From Struthidea cinerea (lineage: Eukaryota > Chordata > Aves > Passeriformes > Corcoracidae), in NCBI GenBank assembly GCA_013397865.1, contig VZTI01004615.1:248001-312000 (forward strand): 64,000 bases of DNA, given 5' to 3'. The position numbers and the translations under genes were made by a program. Each line of letters begins with the position of its first letter. The first letter of the stretch is position 1. Below the pieces are notes generated by a model that saw nothing but the letters and a program-made list of their open reading frames with translations, made no database searches and was not told where the DNA came from. Of this stretch, positions 47,301-59,559 are shown piece by piece.

Positions 47301-49615
47301 TACTGAGAAAGGAATTTGAACATACGATTGACTGTATGCAACCTGCAGAGCAACCTTTAACGTAATTGACCAAGTAGTGACAGCTTGTGCTTGATAGGCT
47401 TTTTAGGGTATACCAGCCTCTAGGAAACTGAGCATCAGAGGCATTTTAGATAACATATCAACAAAAATCCATGTTTTCCCTGTTTAGGAAGATAAATGTG
47501 TTCCTGATACTTGTCGAATATCATTGCACAAAGATGAAATTTTCTCTTGTGGAGTGGTTGCATAGATTGCTTTGAATAGTAATTTTTTCTTAAGCAGTTA
47601 ATAAAAGATTCAGACATGCACCTAGAAAGCTGTCATTAAAGTTCCAATATAATTACAGATAGCTGTTCAAAATTCTCTTCTAGCTTCCTCTTTCTTTCTC
47701 ATCACTGGATAAAATCCACTTATAGCCTGAGACTTTAAAAACTAGTATTTCTCTTCTCCTTTAGCATAATTTATTTACATGAACCGGATCTCCAGGAATT
47801 GTTTTTCTAACATAGATTGTTTAAAAGCCTATTTCACTGGATAATATAAAGTAATCTCTACCCTTTTTCTACCGCGTAAAATAGCCCTAAATTTGAAACT
47901 CATTAAGACCTCGTATCTTCAGCTTCCTGCTGCTGTGTGTTATAATCACTGGCTTCATCTATCTCATCCTTGGAAGCCATCCCCTAACTGTCTTTCAAGA
48001 CATCAGCATTAACCCTCCGACTGGGTTGTAGCCATTTGCATAAGTCACCTGTTTGTAACCCCCATGAATTTTAAGTTATCTCCTTTCTTCCACCGTTCCT
48101 TTTTTGGGCTGCAATCACAATCTCTGGTACAACCTTATGCCTTTTTGGCAGCACTAAAATCTACATAGAAGGAAATAATGGTTTTATCCTGCCCAGGCAT
48201 ATCCCGTGCATTTTTCATTTGCATAATTTGAATTGCTCTTATACATGAAATAAGTGTTACTACTATCATTCAGAAGTTGTTTTTAGCAACATTTGGACTG
48301 AAAATACTTTCAGACTGTCATCTTAGAGCTGAAAAAAGTATATTCTCAAAATATTAAGAACATAATAGGAGATTGAATAGAGTTTGATTTGCAGTGATAA
48401 ATCACTTTCCTGTTTTTCTTACAGAAAATTGCTGGTGATTTAAGCAATTTAGGGGAAAGTAAGATACATGATGACATAACGGTGGTTGTATGCTTCTAGC
48501 TTTTAAAAATAATTCCATATTTTACTCACATGTTAAAATACATACAAACCCAGTAATGTCTAAAACAAATCTTAGGAAAGTATCTAGAACATAACTCAGG
48601 CAAGGGCAAATTGGAGGTACAAAAGCAAAACTTGGAAGTTTTACCTTGTGAACAAGTGAACACCTCTTTCTGCTGCAAATCAATGTATATTGATTTTGAT
48701 AAGGTTTGAGCACGGCATAGCTCATACATAGCACTGTACCCTCATTCCTGAATTGGTCATGCCTTCATGCTCATTTGTATAAAGTCTACTATACTGTTTA
48801 CCATGAGTTTAATTTTCCTGTACCCTACAGCAAATAATCTTCTCATTCTGTTCCTCAGAGAGACTGACTTGAATACAGGATATTATGGGTTTAAGCCTCA
48901 AAATGCCTTCATCAGAAATGTCTTCACCAGAAAGATATGGAGTGGGGGTTTTTTCTTGCTGTTGTTTTGGGTTTTTTTCCTGGGTGCTTTTCTTTTATTG
49001 CTTTCCCATTGAACCATTTTTCATCACCTCCAGCATCACTGATGGGCATTTTGCTTGTCAGTCTCAACAAATTAAATACACTGTTTCTGTCTGCCAATGG
49101 GCATTTACAAAAGGTCAGTATGGAAAGTGATATAAGTTCCTTAGATATCCCTTCTAGGATTTTCATAATAAAAACAACTATCAACTTATTGATATCTTCT
49201 GCTCAATAATCATATTTTAAAATAATTTTATGATATGCCTCATCAAGATGCTGCTTCATTTCTTACTGCATAATTTTGACAGAACTGCTTGGAAAATCAA
49301 TGCCTCAGAGCTGTGTTTGGATTTACTGCTGAATCCAATTACAGGGTATTATCATAAAAAGCATCAAAGTGAAATTTATTGATGGTGCTTGTTTAGTGAA
49401 CGTGCAACTGTTAACTCTAAAATATAAATATTTTAATGGTGTGATTTCTCACCATAACAAAAGAGCAAAGAGAAATAAACTCTGTATTCTGACACAACAA
49501 ACAACTTACTTTGAGATATAAACAAAGACTTTAGAAGCACTGCCGTTATACATAGGTCTACTCTTACCTGACTACAATTACAGACAGAAGTACAAGCCTT
49601 AAAAAGGTTATATTT
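44382..49615. other. Unannotated AT-rich stretch
   Basis: No gene, LINE or LTR recognised in over 5 kb. Open frames are under about 95 codons and none has a recognised motif; several overlap on both strands around 48885-49209. Confidence 0.55.
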
Positions 49616-49696
49616 CTTTTCTTTTCTTTTCTTTTCTTTTCTTTTCTTTTCTTTTCTTTTCTTTGCTTTGCTTTGCTTTGCTTTGCTTTGCTTTTT
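49616..49696. repeat. Compound microsatellite (CTTTT)9(CTTTG)6
   Basis: Nine CTTTT units (49616-49660) pass without interruption into six CTTTG units (49661-49690), then a T-rich end. The clean block of the G-bearing variant suggests that one substituted unit was itself amplified by slippage. The plus strand is almost pure pyrimidine in the first part. Confidence 0.95.
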
Positions 49697-52634
49697 TCTG
49701 TTAATGGTGTTATCTAAATAATAGACATCAAGTATATGCTATTATTTATACCACTGTAAAATTACTAGTTGATATTTATGGGTTCAAGAGCACTTGAAGC
49801 AATGTAATTTGCCTGTCCAGCATCCCACATGAGACTGATATGTTTCTGCCTCAGCCATCAATCTAATTGCTATTCCAAATTAAAAACTGGCATTAAAGAA
49901 TCAGTCATTTTGTACATTAAGAAATTTGGCTAGTGAATATATTTTAATCTACTTCTGAGGTGCCTCAGCAGTCTGTGCTAGGCTATCTTTGATTCTGTGG
50001 ATCTTCGCAAAATGACAAATAATCATCTCTTCATAAGGTTACGCAAAAAGAAACCTTGTAGAGTTTCCATGTCATCTTTAGAGGGAATGAAGAATCTTGC
50101 ACACATGGGCATTAGAACAACCTGAGACTTTAGAAAACAAGAGCAAACAGGAAAAGAAAAACATAATAACAAAAATCAAATACAGAATTTAAATTGCAGA
50201 AAATATTTCATCTCTTTTAGCACCTATATGAGGTATTTCTTTGTAGGAGTCTTATAAGTAGTGCTTTTTTTTTTTTTTTAATTTCTCATGGGAAGAAATT
50301 CAGTATGTTATACCATCCTTTCAAAGGAAAATTTAAAAGGTATGAGTTTATTTTGAAAAAGAGCACAAACAATTTATTGTGATTTTTTATTGTTCGTACT
50401 TCTTTGTAAAAAAAATTGATTTGATATGTTATCAAATTAACAACGTTTAAAAAATCCATGGATGACTAGATTATTTCTTAATTCTACTCAAATCTATGTT
50501 CATTTCAAAGTTAAATTTCTACTTTTTATTGTCACTTGTTAAGACATTTTTGACTTTGCTGTTCTGTTTCTCAGCTGCTGAATTTATTACTTAGGGTCAC
50601 TTTTCAAGATTCCTTGCACTTTTAATTTCTTTAGATGGAGATGGGAAATAAATTTCTACTCCAAAATCTTTTTAAATTGGCTGAAAAATTTAAAATTATA
50701 TATATGCATATATATAAACCAATAAATGGAACAGCGAGAATACATCATCTAAAGCAAAAACCAGTAACTCAGGATGTGATTACATGCTCTTAAAAATAGG
50801 CATGAAGTTGGATTAAATTGTTTCTATCCCTGACATTATTTTTTTTCTTTAAGAATCACTTTTTTTACTACAAGAATTGCGAGTTCCTGAGAGTATTGAG
50901 GTAGAGCAACCATGCCATTCAATTTTTAGGGTCATAAATCTCCTGCTGAACAGTGCAGTCCATATATAAGAATATTTTTCTGGTTTAAAGTTTCCAGTTT
51001 AAAGGTTCAAATTAGCATAAAAGTAGTAATTTTCCAAGGTTAATACATTTTACAATGTTTTTGAATAATTTATACTAGCAATATTTACCTATTTGTTAGT
51101 TACCAAGAACTCCTGAATTCAAACATAGCTTGCCCACTGTGTGCATAAGGCTATTAAAATACAGAACTAAACTTTCCCTTGCACACAAGAGCTTTAACTC
51201 GCTACATGTTGTTTCTGCTAGGGAAATATATTGATTAAGGAAAAAAAGCCAAATACTGAAAATCAGGAATGGAATAGCACTTCTAAATATGTAACTGCTG
51301 ATGGTACAATGTTTCTTCTTTAGCAAAATCAACATTCAGGGAATTTGAACATGTGACTTAAATGGCAGTGACTTGAAAAACTACTAAATGTCTCAAACAC
51401 AAATAACTGCACTCCTCAATGTACTTTCTACTTTCTGTAGGAGTCTACATCCTCATCCATAACAAATAACCAAAACTTTTTGTTCAGTCATCTCTTGAGA
51501 TTTAGCAAATTAAAACAGTGCTCACCAAGCAGTATTTATTCCTTAAAACTGCACTACAGAACAATTGCACTCACAAACATTACTACCTCCTTTGCAGTGT
51601 CACACCACAATAACCAGTCAATGCACATATCAGAGATCAAAAACCTTTATCCTCTCCTTAGTTCCCCAAAATGTAATCATAAATCTCAGTCCAGATGTCA
51701 ACAAATACCAATTCTTAACAGTACTTAATGGTAGATCAGACCCGACAATTCACACAAATTCTAATAAAAAGTACTAAAGTGAAAGAGGTCCAAAGTTACA
51801 CAAGCGTGGCAGCTCAAATTTTGAATAATGGACACTGAAAACACTCACCACCTTTGCAAAAGCCTCTACTTTTATTTTCACACCAATGAAAGCAGAGGAA
51901 GCTACTTTAATTTTAAAGAACTAAGGTCCATGGCCTTTCTCTCTCTCTTTTTTCTCTCCAAAGTTCATCTATTTATAGATGGTTCTAGTGATTAGAAAAA
52001 ATAATATGTGTACAGTTGCAAGATGTGATAAGTATCATTAAAGTATTCCCATGTGGAAAGAAAGACAGAAAGTGCAGCAGAAGGTTCCAAGGGCAAAATT
52101 TTATAAGAATTAATCATTGAAAGGAGAAATGAGAGATCATATAGGAAGGGCTGGATAACAATTAAAAATGTGGTACTAAATTAAATGTTATAAAATGTAG
52201 GAAGATGCATTTAGGGAATAATAATAAAAATTAAACTGTCAGCTTGGAGTGTTGCATTCTTACACAGGTGGTTCTTGGACAGTTTCAATACTCAGTACAA
52301 TGAATGAGATGAGTCTTTGGGGCATAATATTTAACCTAACTAATGTTTAAGAAAAATTTCAACAAGGTAGGAGTTATTTCTATAGAAGTTGTCACTTCAA
52401 AGGTCAGCACGTCTCTGCAAACCCACCAAACTATTCTCCTAGAAATTTTGTGAAGATGCCATATTTCTGTACTAAGGAACATTATCATTTTCTAAAAGAT
52501 TAGAAAGATCTCAGCATAGAAACCAATGAGTAAGTTTTAATAACTGTAAGGTGTTGATTTTTTGATGGGATACCCTTCCTTCTCCGACCAGGGTAGAAGA
52601 GAGCAGAGGAGGCTGCTGTTCTGCAAAGTTCTTT
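49697..52634. other. Unannotated AT-rich stretch up to assembly gap
   Basis: No gene recognised. A T15 run lies near 50265-50279. Short overlapping plus-strand frames at 51480-51777 have no recognised content. Confidence 0.5.
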
Positions 52635-52817
52635 NNNNNNNNNNNNNNNNNNNNNNNNNNNNNNNNNNNNNNNNNNNNNNNNNNNNNNNNNNNNNNNNNN
52701 NNNNNNNNNNNNNNNNNNNNNNNNNNNNNNNNNNNNNNNNNNNNNNNNNNNNNNNNNNNNNNNNNNNNNNNNNNNNNNNNNNNNNNNNNNNNNNNNNNNN
52801 NNNNNNNNNNNNNNNNN
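52635..52817. other. Assembly gap (183 Ns)
   Basis: A run of 183 unknown bases. Any frame crossing it is meaningless. The sequence just left of the gap (about 52580-52634) is GC-richer than average. Whether 183 is a measured or estimated gap size cannot be told. Confidence 0.99.
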
Positions 52818-55164
52818 TCTAACAGCCATAAGCATTACATAGGTATTACACAGATTTGCGTATACAATTTTTATCAGCTCTTATTGTTTATGGGAACAAT
52901 ATATCTAAAAAATGTGAACAATATTGTTCTATCTATATTTTGTCTAAAATAAAGAATTCTGTGAAAAGGCAACACTGCTGCAGAAAGAACTGTGTTTAAG
53001 GTCTCTGCTGCAGCTTTTTAATGTTTAAGGCACTTAGCATGTATTTCTACTGAAAGCTAAAAATCTACATTTCTATTTTACTTTGGTATGACTTCATGTA
53101 TCTCAGCTTGTCCAAAGGTTTTAATTAAACTCTTGTGCTTTGGCTTTCATCTGGGCTTAAGTCCAGAGAAGCCTTCATTCCAACAGTAAGGCCCAATCAT
53201 AACATGTCTGTGGAAAAGGAAAATGTGGGTCAGTGATCTACCACTGGAAGCATTACTACAGAGAAAATTATAGAGTCATGTCAATAAGTTCAGTGAGATC
53301 TCATCTTCCAGAAGAATTGCAATTCTACATCTGCAGAGGCTGAGTTGGAAGACATAACAATGGTAGATTTGTTATCATTTCAGTAAATACTTTTCTCACA
53401 ATGTTTTCAAACTGAACATATGATAGGAGAATTTCCAATTCATGCTTATTTGGAAATTGATGGAAAACCAGAAACTAGTTTAAGAATATATTTTCTATAC
53501 CATTCTATTTATATAAGAATTGCCTAGACTGGTCTAATTAAGTTTTATGTATTGATAACATAAAAAATAGGGGTTTATTCCTTCATCACAAAACTCCAGT
53601 GTATACTTCATAATATACTGCATTGTATACAGTCCACTAGACTGTAGTATATATACTATACAGCATACTCTAAGACATAAAGCAAATCTATTGTAAAGGT
53701 GCAGTGCTAAGACTTTCTTATTCCATGATGTGCGCCAGAACTAAAGTCTGTGAACTGGGAGGCGTGGCAGTGTGAGAGACAAACTGCCTCTGCACAAGCC
53801 ACTTCAAGAACAGCAAAAATGTGCCCATAATGGTCTTTGTGTCTGTTCTGATATGGAGGAAAATATTTATTAGTCAAACCGTATGTGATAGTACAGGGAC
53901 AAGGCAAAAAAAAAGATGCTCATATTTTGCTCAATATCAGTGAAAAGACAGTGTCAGAAAGCTACTCTCTCAGATACTTCTCATCAAGAAAAACATAGAA
54001 ATGTTTGCAAAAATATTTGCTGTCTTGATTTACTGCACAGATCCTGAGGTTTGTGCGTAGCTATGGAAGACCTCTTTGCAAATATATTCTTAAACATATT
54101 TATTTTTATACACAGATTTTCTGAATTTTAAAGTGTCTGTTCTTAAATGGGAACAAGAAGATATCACTAGAAACCTGTAGTAAAATCTTTTGCCACACTA
54201 CTTGTTAGAATGTGACTCTTAAAAGCTTTTGACTCTATGTCTATCCTGTCACTAATGATAGTTAAGTTCTGTATTTTTTAATATGCATAGACAATATAAA
54301 ATAAAATACAACTTTAGCTGTTACATGTTCTAAGCAACTTCTTTATTATTTTGCATGATGTAAAGATTGAAATACAAAGCATTTACTGCATTCTGTAGGC
54401 ACAGTAAGGCGTAGGAGACCAGAGAGGGTACAGAAACAGGAATCTCCCATATAAGGATAGGTACACCCCTTGGGTTCCATCTATTTTTAGCACATAGAAT
54501 AAAGCTGAAGATTCCTTGCATTATGAGAAACCTGTGCTCCAGGAATTTGTGTCTTTAGCATTTTAGCCAAAGAACATCAGTGAATGTTGGCTGGAATTTT
54601 TCACTATACACCAGTCAATGGGTAGCAATTCAGGTACCCAAAAAACTATGGTTGTGACTGATTTCACAAGAGAATAAATGACAATTTTGATAAATTCAGG
54701 GGTGCCTTAGTAATGTCCAGAACACGTGATGATGTGAGCTTTAGAACCCATTTTGTCTAACTTAAAATGATCAAGACAAACATCCCGCAATGGCTTGTAC
54801 ATTAATGTTGTTCACGACATTGTGGTAACAAAGTCTCAGGGAGTAAATACTGAGCTTGAAACACAGATTAATCAGTTAGTGTTACTTCAGTAACAAATAT
54901 ATTTCCCACTCATCTTTGCTGAAGCAATTTCAGAACTGAACATGCCAATCAGAAACTCCACAGAGTAGAATGAGCAGATGTCATATCGTTCTGGATCAAA
55001 CCACCTTTTTCTGAGACATGATAAGATGGCATATCTGAGAAGTGCCTGTCAACAAGGACGCCAGTTTCAAAAATGTTTTTGGGCGACTTAATATTTGCTT
55101 CATTCAGTAGCTTATTAAAACTATGTCTGGCAGGGATTTTTTGCAACTCAAACACCACAGGAGT
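52818..55164. other. Unannotated AT-rich stretch
   Basis: No gene, LINE or LTR recognised. A TA/TAC-rich patch at about 53595-53670 contains a small hairpin (TACAGTC, 5-nt loop, GACTGTA). Confidence 0.5.
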
Positions 55165-55322
55165 TGGTGAACAACTTTTCCATCTCTGGAAGTGTTTAAG
55201 GATGAGTTGGATGGGGCTTTCAGCAACTTGGTCTAGTGGGAGATGCACCATGGCAGGGATTTGGAACTCAATGATCTTTAAGGTTTCTTCCAACCCAGAC
55301 TTATGTGGTTCTATGATTCTAT
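55165..55322 (+). mobile_element. CR1 LINE 3' end, plus strand
   Basis: 'catctctggaagtgtttaag', 'gatgagttggatggggcttt', 'ttggtctagtgggagatgc', 'ggaactcaatgatctttaag' and the tail 'ggttctatgattctatg' match the CR1 3' end with an ATTCTATG-type octamer tail. The minus-strand 114-codon frame across it (54949-55293) is a shadow. Confidence 0.9.
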
Positions 55323-56639
55323 GTCCTATAAACTTAAGTTTAAAAAAAGTAATGGGAAAATCTATATATTCTCTGAAAGTGTAGTTTTTCTTTAACGTAA
55401 TGGATCTATGATTTGAACCACTTTAATTTAGCTTGAACCATACACGAGAACTGATGCATTGACAATGAAAGAGTTAAAAGATATTCTGAAAACAGTGACT
55501 AATGAAGAATACTCCAATGGTACACCATAAAAAGGACCTAAATGGTTAACTGTTTATGACATCATTCTCAGTTCTAAAAGCCTGCTTTACTTTAATTTAA
55601 TCCCACAACACTTCGTGCATAATACTGTATTTCTATTATTTATTTATTTATTTATGTGGTTTTTTATTTATCAAGAAACTTAATATATATTAAGCTTGAT
55701 TGTTTCTTTAAAAGGTAAAGCTGTACATTTAAAGGAGTCCTTACTTGTTAAAAATGTATTTAAGTCTCACGTGAACATACCTTCAAACACACCTGGTTAG
55801 CAGTACATTAAAATAAATAAACTGACAGTTTTATAAAGTATGCCAATAAAATATTAATTTATTTATCTAGGAATCTTACTCCAACTCTTTGCCTGGGCAG
55901 ACCCAAGAGGTTCTTGGTTGCTCTTCCAATTTGCTCCTGGTTCTTTTGACACACATATTGTTATGAAATCTAGGTATGTAGAAATAAATAAAGGGATTTA
56001 TGCTGCAATATTTATGATAGAACAAAAAACATCCTCAGTACCTAAGCCATCAGTTCAATTCTTTTAGATTCTGTTATCTTGATACATGCTTGAGAAGCTT
56101 TAGAACAGAAATACATCAAATTGCTCAGGATATGTGTAGCTAGGTTGAAGACCAAAGCTCTGAGCGAACAAAGTGTCATCATCAGTTTTTAAGCCAGCAG
56201 GTCTGTTTATGTCTAGGCTGGTCTGTGTTTAAACAGAGGAATTACAAGCATGTTGCAAACTATTGCTGTTATTGTCAGTACTGTAAAAAGAGCTGCCAAA
56301 TACTTCAGTACACTCTTGCACAGTAGTTGGTATTCAACTGTCATTCTTTACCTAATGGGGCTGAATAAACTCTTGATGTCATTCAAATGACGAGCTTTGA
56401 TGATGGAGACAACTATATGGGCAAAGAGTAATGTGGAATGAAACTGAAAAGGAAGGAAGCTGATGCAAGTAACAAAATTTTGAACTAACTTTTGTTTGTA
56501 AAACTTTAATTTTCAATTCCATTTCAAGGCCATAGGAAGCTAATTTTCAGAATTAGCTACCTCCCATTATTTTAAAGCTCCACAGATGCCATGGTTTTAC
56601 ACAACTTGAGTAATCTTTCAATGGTTTTTTGAAGAGATA
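55323..56639. other. Unannotated AT-rich stretch
   Basis: No gene recognised. A TTAT tetranucleotide run lies at 55636-55655. Confidence 0.5.
55636..55655. repeat. (TTAT)5 microsatellite
   Basis: Five TTAT units. Confidence 0.85.
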
Positions 56640-56644
56640 TATAT

Positions 56645-57053
56645 TGTTGTAGTTTAGGAATGGTATTTCCCAGTTTAATGTTCCCACTGGAACACTCCAA
56701 ACCATGTTCTGTTTGCTCACTCCTCACTCCTCCTCCCCTGGCAGAGGGCTGGAGAGGAGAATCAGAGGCACAAAAAGTAAACATCAGGGATTGAGATAAC
56801 AACAATTTACTGGAAAAAGCAATGAGATGAGAAAATGAACAGTAATAGCAGAAATACTAATAATAAAGTGTACAAGAAACAAACACTTCACATGCATGTG
56901 CTCACCCCCAACAATACCCCACTGCACTGTCACACTACACCACCTGAAAGAGATCCCTGCCCCTGGCCTTGCAAAACTATGTGAGATGGTATGGAACAGC
57001 CTCTGGGTCCTAGCCATGCCCCCTCCCGGCTGCTGCAAAAGTTGGCCAGAACA
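56645..57053 (-). mobile_element. Solo LTR, ERVL-like, 409 bp, minus strand
   Basis: Read on the minus strand it starts TGTTCTGGCC and ends CTACAACA, giving a short TGTT/AACA terminal inverted repeat. Flanking pentamers are TATAT (56640-56644) and CATAT (57054-57058), a target duplication with one mismatch. On the minus strand it has an ATTAAA near its 3' end and the block 'aggctgttccataccatctc', which I associate with avian ERVL-type LTRs. The minus-strand frames at 56572-56805 and 56784-57056 fall mostly inside it and are not genes. Confidence 0.75.
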
Positions 57054-57058
57054 CATAT

Positions 57059-57796
57059 GAATACTGGAAAGAATTAGCTAGCAGATATGCAAGGGTAAGT
57101 GGGAAGCAGAGGAATGGGAAGTACTGCTTATGAGTGGGAAGGAAAAGCAAAACAAATCACTGAACCAGCAGCTTAGGTTAGTATATTCCAGTTGTAAAAT
57201 CAAGAGCTTTGTACAAGTTTGCCAAGTCTGGCATGTTCCTCACTCTCAAAAAGCAGAAAGTTTTGAAATCCATCATCGTGACTGTGACTCAAGTGCTAGA
57301 TTCTGAGCAGGGCATACAGCTCTAATGGGAGGAGACTGACTATTGGAACTGCTTCCTTGAATATGTTTATATAGCACCTTTCTATTTCTTTGCCTAAATG
57401 AATGAAAAAGCCTGAAAGGAGAGTATACACACTGCAAGCTAACTAGGAAGCATGTAGAAATGATTGAAGAGGAACAACAAGTATGCATGTTAAACCTTTT
57501 ATCAAGTAAAATATATTTTCTGCTTAAACATCAATTTTTCACATTACTTTTTGTTCTTTACGATTATGGCAGGTAGATTAAAAGATGATAATCCTGTGAT
57601 AAAATCCACATTTATTTATTTATTTATTTACATTACACTAAGTCAAACACTTGTCAAATAGCTTAGATGTCTTGGATGCTTTACCTTCATATGTTCATTG
57701 TTGTAAAGCCTGTATGTTAAAATACATTGGTGGCTAGAGAAGTATTTGGAAACCAAAAGGATGCATGTGGACAGACCATCATGAATACGAAACTTT
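57059..57796. other. Unannotated stretch between LTRs
   Basis: No gene recognised. A (TTTA)5 run lies at 57611-57630. Confidence 0.5.
57611..57630. repeat. (TTTA)5 microsatellite
   Basis: Five uninterrupted TTTA units. Confidence 0.9.
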
Positions 57797-57802
57797 GTGC
57801 CC

Positions 57803-58168
57803 ATCATGGTTTAACCCCAGCCATCAACTAAGCACCATGCAACCACTTGCTGACTCCCTCACTAAAGGGATGGGGGAGAGAATCAGAAAGGCAAAAAGTG
57901 AGAAAACTCATGGGTTGTGACAAAGACAGCTTAATAGGGAAAGCGAAAGCCACATTTGCAAGCAAAACAAGACAAGAACTTAATTTACTGTCTCCAATTG
58001 CCAGACAAGTGTTCAGCCATCACCAGTAAAGCAGGGCTCCATCACACATAACAGAGTCTTGGAAAGAAAAACACCATCACTCCATGCATACCTCCTTCCT
58101 TCTTCTTCTTTCCCCAGCTTTATATACTGAACATGATACCATATAATGTGGAATTAGGGGCGAATAAT
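57803..58168 (-). mobile_element. ERVL-type LTR, minus strand, U3-truncated
   Basis: The plus strand opens 'catcatggtttaaccccagc', the inverted LTR 3' end, and proceeds through the inverted U5/R blocks to an inverted TATA box ('ctttatatactgaacatg', TATATAAA on the minus strand at 58119-58126). Most of U3 is missing: similarity stops where an LTR of the same family begins in the opposite orientation at 58170. The terminal TGTCG of the inverted LTR end is altered. No target duplication was found. Confidence 0.82.
58119..58126 (-). promoter_or_regulatory. TATA box of inverted LTR
   Basis: TATATAAA on the minus strand, in the position where this LTR family has its core promoter. The upstream U3 is largely missing, so promoter function is doubtful. 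Confidence 0.55.
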
Positions 58169-58169
58169 A

Positions 58170-58756
58170 TGCTGGTTTTGGCTGGGGTAGAGTTAATTTT
58201 CTTCCCAGTAGCTGCTATGGGCTGTGTTTTGGATTTGTGCTGAAAACAGGATTGACAATATAGGGATGTTTTTGTTATTGCTGAGCAGTGCTTACACGGA
58301 GCCAAGGTCTTTTCTGCTTCTCCTACTGCCATGCTGGCAAGGAGTCTGGGAGCGCACAAGGAGTTGGGAGGGAACACAGCCACAACAGCTGACCCCAAGT
58401 GGCTGAAGGGATATCCCATAACACATGGTGTCATGCATACTTTGTAAAAACGGGGGAAGCAGGAAAGGGAAGACATTTGGAATGAGGGCTTTGTCTTCCA
58501 AAAAAACTGTCATGTGTGATGAAACCCTGTTTTCCTGGAGATGGCTGAACAGCTGCCTGCCGATGGGAAGCAGTGAATTAATTCCTTGCTTTGTTTTGTT
58601 TGTGTGCACAGCTTTTGCTTTACCTATTAAAATGTCTTTATCTCAACCCACCAGTTTTCTCATTTTTACTCTTCCAATTCTCTCTCCATCCTGCTGATGG
58701 CGAATGAGTGAGCAGTTACATGGTGCTTATTTACCAGCTGAGATTAAATCACGACA
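58170..58756 (+). mobile_element. ERVL-type LTR, plus strand, 587 bp
   Basis: Nearly complete: it begins TGCTGGTTTTGGCTGGGG (an altered TGTCCTGG-type start), continues 'gagttaattttcttcccagt', 'aacacagccacaacagctga', 'gttttcctggagatggctga' and 'gtctttatctcaacccacc', and ends AAATCACGACA. This is the same family as the minus-strand LTR to its left. The TATA region is decayed (TTTGTAAAAACGG near 58441), and ATTAAA at 58626-58631 is the likely polyadenylation signal. No target duplication could be identified; open frames of 118, 105 and 90 codons inside are not genes. Confidence 0.88.
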
Positions 58757-59559
58757 GTGCCTAAATAAAAAGCTAGGATTTGATCTATTTTTATTTTATA
58801 TTACTATTTTATCCTTTATGTATACTGCCTGCATAGATATCCTCTGAGAATGTATAAAGGCATGCACAACCACACAGTAACAGATGCCCTATGTATTAAA
58901 TCACACCATCTAATTTGACAAGAGCTTACAAGCCAAAATAAAACCTGCAAGCAGAATGAAGAACTTTAAATGATATAATAGTCCAGATTTGTATGTCCAG
59001 TAACTCAAATCTTTTTGGCCACACTGACAGTGAGATTCAAAACCAATAATATACAGAGAAGGTGGAAGGGGAGCAGAGACGAACACAAGAACATCACCAG
59101 AGCCTGCCCATCCACATTTTGGTTCTTTTTTGTTTTAATTGCTTCCTGAAATGTTACCTGGTTCCCCAAAACATTGCTCTCACTGATAAAGAATTAATGA
59201 TAAAAGCATAACCCCTGACTGAGGACAGGTTTTCTTAGGTCTGCTGTCCAATTAATTATATTCTTATATAATCCTAATCTTGCAATCATTTACTGTGATG
59301 GTTTACATGTAAAATCAAGTTCTCTACAAGAACAGGGCTGTAAATTTTAAAACCACATTAATACACTCAAAAGATAGGAAATCTATTTTATTTTATTCTG
59401 TGCTTTCTGCAATGAAACAAAACCATTTCCTAGAGAGAAAGAGATTGTTTTTAAGTGAGTATCATCAAATTGATAATTTGTCTTTTCCTATAGTCTCACC
59501 AACCTTGCCTTTCTGAATTATGTTTCTTGGACAATTTTTAATTTGAACAAAAACATTTT
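58757..59559. other. Unannotated AT-rich stretch
   Basis: No gene or repeat recognised between the LTR and the next CR1. Confidence 0.55.

Noticed and set aside
52500..52835. Open frames on both strands of about 86-111 codons
   Set aside because: They are open only because Ns cannot encode a stop; they cross the assembly gap.
53595..53670. TATAC/TACTG-rich patch with a 7-bp hairpin
   Set aside because: The stem is short and the composition makes such pairings likely by chance.
54949..55384. 114-codon minus-strand and 103-codon plus-strand frames
   Set aside because: They overlap each other and a CR1 3' end; neither carries a recognised domain.
58120..58697. Overlapping frames of 118, 105, 90 and 60 codons
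   Set aside because: All fall within the pair of inverted LTRs.
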